Positions 56,601-64,000 of a stretch of 64,000 bases of DNA are shown piece by piece; within the stretch, counting starts at the first letter, position 1; the number at the start of each line of letters is the position of its first letter. The notes below the pieces were generated by a model. The model did no database searches, had not been told where the DNA came from, and saw nothing but the letters and a program-made list of their open reading frames with translations. Source of the stretch: Symsagittifera roscoffensis. Lineage: Eukaryota > Xenacoelomorpha > Acoela > Convolutidae. The stretch spans positions 23,952,177 to 24,016,176 of the forward strand of contig NC_087062.1 of NCBI RefSeq assembly GCF_963678635.1, written 5' to 3'. The position numbers and the translations under genes are program-made.

Positions 56601-57316
56601 GAAATTCAATGTTTCAATTTCCTAACCCTTTTTTAAAATCATACAAATGCGGGGTTTATTCGAGACAACAGGTTGGCGAAAGCCTCTACGCATAAGAGGT
56701 TATGCCTGAAAGTAGTAGAGATATAAGACACTGTGATCGGAGGGGGGGGGGGTAATCTCTTCAGGAATTATTGGGTATAGATGATCTCTAATGAACCCTA
56801 TGTAAAATAGTTATGTCTAATGATCCTCATGTATATTTTTCATACCCAATAGTTTTCCTATGTAACTTAAATCATCCCCATTGATCTCTTTGTATAATTT
56901 TTATACCTTATGATCCCGATGTGAAAACTGTGTTGGTTGAAAACAAAATCGTTCTATGCATTGAGGCGATATATCTTTTATATTCTTCTATATCTTTTAT
57001 TTATCTTTATATTCTTTTCGCCACCAAAAACTCGGCGAGCTATGTTGTATTTCAATTGAACTAAAATTGTGTAACATGTTTTCTGCTGAAGATATTAGGG
57101 AAATGGTTCTGTCAAGGTTGCAAATGTCGGTTAAAGACACCAAAAACAGTTCATAGGGGGTCAATTCCAATATGAAAATTCTGAAAACCACTCCAGATAA
57201 ATTAGCGTAAATCTCAACTGAAAATAGATCGAAAGTAGCTCGTCATTACCTAACTGTGAACAAACAAGAAAAGTAAGTATTTTTAGTAAATTGATTTTTA
57301 ACATGAAGTTTTATAT
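53691..57316. other. Non-coding, weak repeat relics
   Basis: No gene recognised. Pieces near 53870-53990 and, inverted, 54530-54680 resemble the end of the 1,654-bp unit (CACGTTTTAATGCAGTTTATAACATGAAAAG). Repeated CTTATGATC-like words near 56760-56930 suggest a decayed minisatellite. Confidence 0.45.
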
Positions 57317-60300
57317 TTAACTTGAATCAAACGTACATTTTTGAAGTGTTTTGCTGCTTTTTGACGGCAGTGCTGTATCTTCAATTACTTCGCGGTCGAG
57401 ATACCATTCATCTCCCGAAGACGAAGAAGAAGTGGCTGCATTTGGATCAGTCAAATAATCGCTTTTGATATCGCTCTCAGCATTTTGCATGACACGAATT
57501 CTACCTGGATCTGGAGTTTCATAGTTTTTGACAGTATTTAGGAGGTCTCTTTGCGATCGGCTTGGTTGATTGTTCATGATAACAAAGCTTTTTTCTGACC
57601 CATAATTCGTATCTTGCGTGAAGAATTCTTCGTGGTTCGAAATCTCCGGATCCCAGTCGATTATCTCATAATCATCATTGTCATCATCCTGATTGCAATC
57701 GGTATCATCAGCAAAAACAGAAGCATTCACGGTTTTATAGTGACTGAATGACAATGTGGAGTTAGAATCGCTGAGGATGTATCGCTTGTCATCATAGGCT
57801 GACAATACGGTTTTGTTTGCTCGAACAGTGTTCGGAACATGCCTCTCGGAGATGATGCGAGTATTTTTGGCTCGTACATGGTTTCCAGATATGAAAGTTT
57901 CGATGTATTTCTATGAGTCAACAACTGTTGAGTCACCTTAGTGATGTTCTTTGCAGAATGTTTCCGTGTATCTAATTGAAAAATGATGCTCACTAATCGA
58001 TTAATTTCTTGATTTTTATGTAAACTTACCAAGTAAGCTTACTGAAGTTGGAAATAAAAAATTTTCAGATCTCCTCCTACCCCATCACCACCAACATATA
58101 CGCGAAAAAGTGTCATCAAAATTTTTTTCTTCCTTAAAAAAAGATTTTCGCCAAATTTTTTTCATTTTTTTTCATTTTTTTCGCTTGCTTTAGTTTTCGT
58201 GAAAAGAAAGTTTTTTTCTCGAAATTACGGAATTAAAAAAAAATTGAAAGTAAAAAACCTTTTGAAAAATTTTGAGCCGGTAAGAAGCATTTTTGAAGGA
58301 ATTGTAACTTTTGCGATAGTATTGAATAAAGCTTTGGCTTCAATGCAACACATTCTGTAATTATATCACCTGAGAGCTCGTCCTCAAACTTTAAAACTGA
58401 ATTTGATTTCTGCATTGTAAAAAAAACGTCCGATGGCTAATTGAAGATGTCAAATTTGTCTAAAGTTTCAAGTTTCTTGTACAGTTTTTCGAAGAAAACG
58501 CATTTTTTTTCCGACTTTTTTTCGAACATTGGGCTGTAAGTGTTTGAGTAGTGGGCTCCATAACCTAGTAGTGAACTTTCTATATCTCAAAATTTGCGAG
58601 TTCTAGTAAACACGCTGCTACAATTGTGTGTTCATTCCATCTGATTATAGTCAATGCAGCCATGTCTTCACCAAATATTTTGTAGGTTTCAATTTCAAAC
58701 TTACTTATACTTAAGCATGTCCTAAAATCCTAACTTTGATTATCTTTCTTTTTACTTTTTGCGTTAAATTGGTTTGATCAATAGTTTGTACAGGGCGTCT
58801 GCAAACTTGTTTTTTGCCGCCTTACGTTTGTTTGTATTTAGAGTTATGTATATTTCAAGCCACAATTCTTGTTTGAACTTTATGATGCGATAGAGTTTTG
58901 TATCAATTCGACCAAGCTTTACGCAGAGTTTAGAAAATTTCTAAAGAGTTAGATTTTGAGTCATGTTATCTCAATTTTTGGCCAATTTTGCACTTACCCA
59001 TTTTGCAGGTCCACAGTTTTCAATGTTTTTGGTTTGGTCTGAAAGATTTGTTTGGTATCTGCTTAACCAATTTTTTGAACCACTTCCTTATGGGGTACCA
59101 ATGGACACTCAGGATGACTTTCAATCAACAATTGAGGGTATTTTAAACCCATTTCATCAATATAACCGTAGTCTGAATTGTCAGGGTTGCTAAATTTTTC
59201 TATAGACAAGGAATTCTCATCTTCGTTTTCATGATCATTTCTTTCAGTTCTAACTCCGACTGTCTTGAAACGACGTGCTGGTCGTTTGCGTGTCTGCAAA
59301 ATTCCACCGTATTGAAGTTGTTGACATCCACCAAGAGGTCATATGTCGTATATTTGCTCGAAATATACGTTTCGTTCAATTGTCTGTTGTTTGCAGTGAG
59401 CTGTCGCTTTTCGAAGGTTGATGCAGTTTCACTTCACATCATTTTTTCAACCATGTCTTGATGATCTCGATTCGTTAGCAACTCAACATTAGCCTTAAAT
59501 ACAAGCTTGATAGCGTCATCAGCCAAATTTGAAGCGATTAATTGATGAGCGCAATCAAGACCATACGTTTCACATCTGATGGATTGTTTTTCCTCAAAGA
59601 CAAAAGCTAGGAGCAATGTGTCACATGAAAGATATACATCATGATAGTCACGCAGGACTTGACAATGAAATTGATTAAAAACTTCCTCCGCTCCAATCAA
59701 AATATCGACATTAATTGCAACTTTACCCCCATCTAAACTATTCACACATTTTTGAGAGGCTCTAATTCTCTTTCATCGAATTTTTTGTGGTCGATCATGT
59801 AGTTGTAAGAATAGAATCTCTTCCTTCGTATGAGATTTCTACAAGTTTAGCTTAGGTTTAAAAGTGATTTTTTCAGAATTGGGAAATTGTTTTCAGGCAA
59901 ATGGTCAAATAACTTTTGCAGCAATGAGTTTAGAAACTTGATAGAATCTGTGAAGCGAAGATACTCGTAAATGTTTTGCGTCATTTGATCATTTCGTGTA
60001 ATGGTTTCAACAACTACTCCAATTTTTAATGAAATATAATTCTCTTTGGTGGATTATCTGACTTGTATTAGACTCTGCGAGTCACATTCGATGAAAGCTA
60101 GACAAATGTGATGAAGGTTAAAAAACTGCAATTAATGTCCTACGACTGGAATCTATGCTACATTTCTTCACGCTAAATAACATTTTTTGTGGACCCATCC
60201 TAGAATCTATCCCGAAAAGTTACAGTGGTTCAGACACTTTTTATCGCTTTCAATTAAATTTTCTTTGCAGATCCAACAGGTCAAAGTTCCTTCTTTACAT

Positions 60301-61696
60301 TATTGGCTACGGTCTTTTAGATTATGTGGCACTTTTCGTTGATAAATGTAAGCGTCTCAATTTAACAGATGTAACTCTCTTATAAAATTTTCTAGCTTTT
60401 TTCAGGGCTACCAAGACTACAGGAAAAAAACTCGGAGGACGCATGATCAATAGCACCCATTGAGTATCCAAAATATTCATGTTTTTCTAGAATGCGAGTT
60501 GAGCAAATTTGTGGATTGCTCATGCATGTTGTAACGGGAACATCTCATATATGTTGTTCAAGAACAATTCTAAGCCAAAACAAATAACAATAGGTGCATA
60601 CCAGAGATCTTGAAAGTTGTTAAATTTGTACTTGCGGCAGCCATTTTTGGCTGTTGGCATTATCACTACAGCTGGTTTATGATCTTTACATAATCGCTCA
60701 TGCCTTTTATGATCAATTTCATTGTAATGAATTTGAAAACAGTTACGGCACAACTGCAGGAAACGTCGGAATTTTTGCTTTTGAACTTCACAAACAAACC
60801 GTAGCAGGTCTTTTATCAAAACAAAGTGGTGCATTCCTGGTTCATATAACAAAAGCAGATCCATGATAACATTATCTGAACTTTCAAACTTTGAGAAAAT
60901 CATTGGAAATAGATCTCCTTTTTGATATTGAAACACGTTTACTTGGACGTTATTAAGTCGCTCGAATTGAGGAACCCTGTTCAAGCTCATAGGCATAACG
61001 TAATCATCAGAAGCCTGTTGCGTTCCGGGCTTTGTATAAGTGTGTGGATCAGTCGCTTCAAGTTTAGTGTCAACTAACCTCCCAAGAATGAGATCAGGCT
61101 TGTATATAAAATGATAACCAGGAGTTAAGAATTGCTATTGTGAATTTGCCGAAAGTTGTTGTGAGTTTGCTAATTTAGCAGGGAGGGGTAAAAACGAAGA
61201 GCCTCTGATTGGAAAAACTTTTCGAAATTTAATATGTAGCTCATTTACCTGCTGCAAAACCCAACCGCTACCATGGGTCGAAAATTTCTGGAACCCAGTT
61301 TCCATTCGTCCTAGAATTTCTATAAATACTTCATTAGACAAACCGTTTGCGTACAGGGGTGTCAACATATAATAGCGAAAATTTTACCGCGTTTGTCTTC
61401 AAGTTATGCAGTGCACACTTTGATCCGAAACAACACTATCATGCTTGATTGAAGTTAGTTTAGTCGGAGTTGTACTTTCAGGGTCTGATACATTTCTATC
61501 TAACTATGTTCCATATTTTAATTGGGAAGTATAAAAAATTCAGTAACGTGATTTTCATGGCTGATTCATGAACTTCAATTGAAGCTGGAAAATTTTCGAT
61601 ATCGCTTGCCTGAGTGGTGAAGCTAGAGGGGTCGCTGAAGGTTGTATGTTGATGATCAAAATTAGGTAGTGCAAGCTCTGACTGCATGTGATCCAT
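57317..61696 (-). pseudogene. Decayed polymerase B of a second Polinton lineage
   Basis: Fragments in the same order and strand as the first polB: SHGSGW domain (61368-61135), RLNNVQVNVFQYQKGD with MDLLLLYEPG and C2HC-like fingers (60996-60520), DYHDVYLSCDTLLLAFVFE with TYGLDCAHQLIASN (59745-59434), DYGYIDEM to PLVPHKEVV (59299-59063), a RKAAKNKFADALYKLL piece (about 58940-58790), ALKPKLYSIL (58415-58290), and the C-terminal SAYDDKRYILSD exon (57990-57317). Many frameshifts and stops separate them; motifs A to C are lost or unreadable. The sequence is far from the first copy, so it is a different, older family. No other genes or TIRs of that element are recognisable. Confidence 0.85.
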
Positions 61697-63826
61697 GAAA
61701 CCTTTTAGTTTACAAAAACCAAGCCGACAATACTGATATAAAATGTCAAATTGATATCAAAAAAAATTTCGATAAGGGTTTTGAGTCCTTGTTTAAAACA
61801 ACAGATTTCGAGAAAGCAGCAATACAAATGGTCGGAAGACTATATTCGGATGGTGCAACAAAAAGTTTATATTTCAATCAGTTATGTCTGTATCCATGTT
61901 CAATGATTGGTCTGAACATAGTAGTGCAGCATATCAAAATACTGCTCTCAATCAATTAATCAACTTTGTAGAGAAGTTTGAAGACTATAGGTACTCTTTT
62001 TACGAGATAAATTTTCAACACTTTTCCGAAAATCGATAACTCTATATTGTTTGCAAATTGATTAACAACTTGTCCAATACTGAGAACACGATAACAAGCA
62101 GTTCTATAAATTGCAAACAGAAAAAGCGGATATAAGCCTCGAATTAGTAAAAATTCGTCTACGTCTTCGAATTGTTCTGCGCCCTAAAGATGATGAGTCT
62201 CACACACTAATCACTCAACCACGCATGCTCAATACCACAAATACATAACTAGACTGATACATACATAAGCAGAGAACTGATGCTATGAAATTTCGAATGC
62301 TAGTTTGTGATTATAGCAAATGTGCGACCAAATAAGTGAACACTTTGCACTTACAATGAACCAGCTTATTTTCGAGTTAGGTTAGAAAAGCTTCGTACTA
62401 ATTAACTACGCTGACCGCTTAAGTAAAAATCTTAAATTTAAAGATAAATTAGTTAGTTCAATTCAACCAAAAAAACAGCCATTCTCTAAGTTTAAGGTTT
62501 CATAATTATTTGAAATTAAGTTTAACGAGAATAGCTGTTTGCCGTCAAGTAATTTTCTCTCGCGAAAACAACTTCGCGAAAACAAGAATTAATAACTTTT
62601 TTTCGATTATTTGACCTTGACAGCCTTCTTAGTGCCGAACTCTTCAGAGGAATTAAGCTGCACTTTCTCAACAGAAGCAAAAAAGGAGCTCTAGAAAAAC
62701 GAAAAGATAAATAAGATTAAGCGTTTGAAGAAAAGACTGAAGGACTTTGACTATAAGGAGCAAACGACTTTTTTGAATAAAATTTTAGAACCGAATTGCG
62801 TCAATTACTACATAATTTTGACAAAACTAAGCATACTATATCCTCGTCATTTTTTTGTCGACTGTAAACTCAAACGGAAAAAATGCGTTTATTTTCCTTT
62901 CTTCCTTTTGTCCAACGAATCCCATCTCGAACAAACACAAGCTACAACTTTCACTTTATAAACCTTTTCTATGATGATACAATAATTCTGAAGTATTTTG
63001 GAATCGCAATTCATCATGTGAACAATTATTACAAAATTTTGGATAGTCTCATCACTTTTCGCACAAATTACACACTTTGTTTAATAGCCATTCAGTCTCA
63101 TTAATTAAAATGTAAGCTGACAGACCTCTGCTATTAGGCAAATTTAAAGTTACACGGTTTCAGAAAAAAGTACCAAATATCGGTTAGTCAGGACCCCCTC
63201 GGTAACTTTACGATCCCCCCCCCCCCCCCGCCTCCCAGGAATTCCATAACCAGACCACCCAACTTAGCCTTTTCAGTGTTCAGTGAGAACTCGCAAGTGT
63301 AGACTAAAATTTGCATCCTGATTTTCGATAAAGAATGGCACTATTAGTGCTATCTTAAATTAAACTTTTGAAGACTTAACTCGATAACATTTTCGAAAAA
63401 AAACGAATAGTTAAAAATGAAACTAACGAAGGAAAATATATTTCATTCAAAAATAACGACAAGTTCATTAAATAGATTACATCAACAATATTTAGCCTTG
63501 AATTTTATTTCACTTCGTACATCAAGAAAAAGAGAACAGATAATCAACCACAAGGCTATATAGTCGACAACAAAAATAAAGAAAGATCAACTAAATTGTA
63601 AGTAGAAACTGCACGAAGTTTATTACCAGGAATTAATTTCTGCTATCGGATGTGATGCTGAAGTTTGATGATTTCGAACATAGGTAGTACCAAAACTTTT
63701 TTTACTATCAGAAATTTATGATTCCTTTGACCTCGATATATAAACTTCGCACAAAAAAAAAACGTTCTTTTCGTCACCAAAAATGATTGCCTTTCAACAG
63801 TTTTCAGTTCAATTAACCCAGTGCAA
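61697..63826. other. Non-coding stretch downstream of TFIIS
   Basis: No gene recognised. 62450-62540 holds a hairpin-like pair of AACAGC.ATTCTC words. A C tract lies near 63216-63229. A minus-strand AATAAA near 63618 could be the TFIIS poly(A) signal, about 200 bp past its stop. Confidence 0.5.
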
Positions 63827-64000
63827 TTAGCAGAACTTCCATCTGTTTCCGCACTCGTTGCAAAACACGAATGTGGTCATCGGTTCATCGGCACTTCTGG
63901 TCTGCATTTGGGAGTAGGTGCAGTTTGATTTCTTGCACTTTCCGCACGTGATCAGATCAGTTGCTGTGCCTTCGACCACAGCCATTTGGTGGTCGTTTAT
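63827..64000 (-). CDS. TCEA: Transcription elongation factor TFIIS, C-terminal zinc ribbon (partial host gene)
   Basis: The 58 visible codons end at TAA 63827-63829 and run off the window. The zinc ribbon is complete: [22 protein letters not shown] (the invariant acidic Asp-Glu pair that reaches into the Pol II active centre), [16 protein letters not shown]. Cysteine pairs are spaced C-x2-C and C-x2-C. The protein stimulates transcript cleavage by backtracked RNA polymerase II. The near-perfect conservation shows an active host gene. Which paralogue it is, and its upstream exons, cannot be seen. Confidence 0.95.
   Translation of the reverse strand: MNDHQMAVVEGTATDLITCGKCKKSNCTYSQMQTRSADEPMTTFVFCNECGNRWKFC

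Overview
This is AT-rich, repeat-dense nuclear DNA from a metazoan. Two spliced host genes support this: GINS subunit Sld5/GINS4, complete in four exons on the minus strand (26168-29411), and the last exon of transcription elongation factor TFIIS (63827-64000, minus, running off the window). The mobile elements are also animal types: a Polinton/Maverick, a CR1-like non-LTR retrotransposon, a BEL/Pao fragment, MITEs and tRNA-like SINE sequence. The phylum cannot be told from the sequence.

1-23562: a long inverted repeat (arms about 1.7 kb, loop about 1.56 kb). Its left arm is split by a structurally complete 18,306-bp Polinton at 1291-19596. The Polinton has 6-bp ATCCGC target duplications, and its TIRs (241 and 217 bp) are themselves fold-back hairpins. 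The opposite arm preserves the unoccupied insertion site. On the minus strand, from the right end to the left, the Polinton carries: two unknown proteins, a DEDDh-like exonuclease, a frameshifted possibly PC4-like protein, a small membrane protein, an FtsK/HerA-type packaging ATPase, a small conserved protein, a Lys/Arg-rich protein overlapping the DDE integrase, minor capsid (penton), a basic core/membrane-lytic-like protein, double-jelly-roll major capsid, adenain-like protease and, at the left end, protein-primed DNA polymerase B with two introns. In the middle is a 3.6-kb cassette bounded by a perfect 89-bp inverted repeat. It holds the only plus-strand genes: a PC4-like ssDNA-binding protein and a 208-aa protein with one HUH-like motif, plus an unknown 214-aa gene divergent from them. 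Several genes carry single lesions (in-frame stops, 1-nt shifts), so this copy looks fairly young but no longer autonomous.

23563-30680: dispersed repeats, MITEs and SLD5, whose second intron holds two copies of a local repeat. 30680-34474: a CR1-like element whose ORF1 and endonuclease share one frame, separated only by UGA-CUA-G. 34490-38940: diverged tandem repeats of about 1.07 kb. 38967-42165 and 43596-46770: two copies of a 3.1-kb unit. 48242-48580: BEL/Pao integrase remnant. 49340-53690: tandem duplications, including a 1,654-bp unit carrying arrays of a GCGGATTCCGC-like palindrome. 57317-61696: a decayed polymerase gene of a second Polinton lineage; it lacks one of the two introns of the first copy. 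61697-63826: no recognisable gene before TFIIS.
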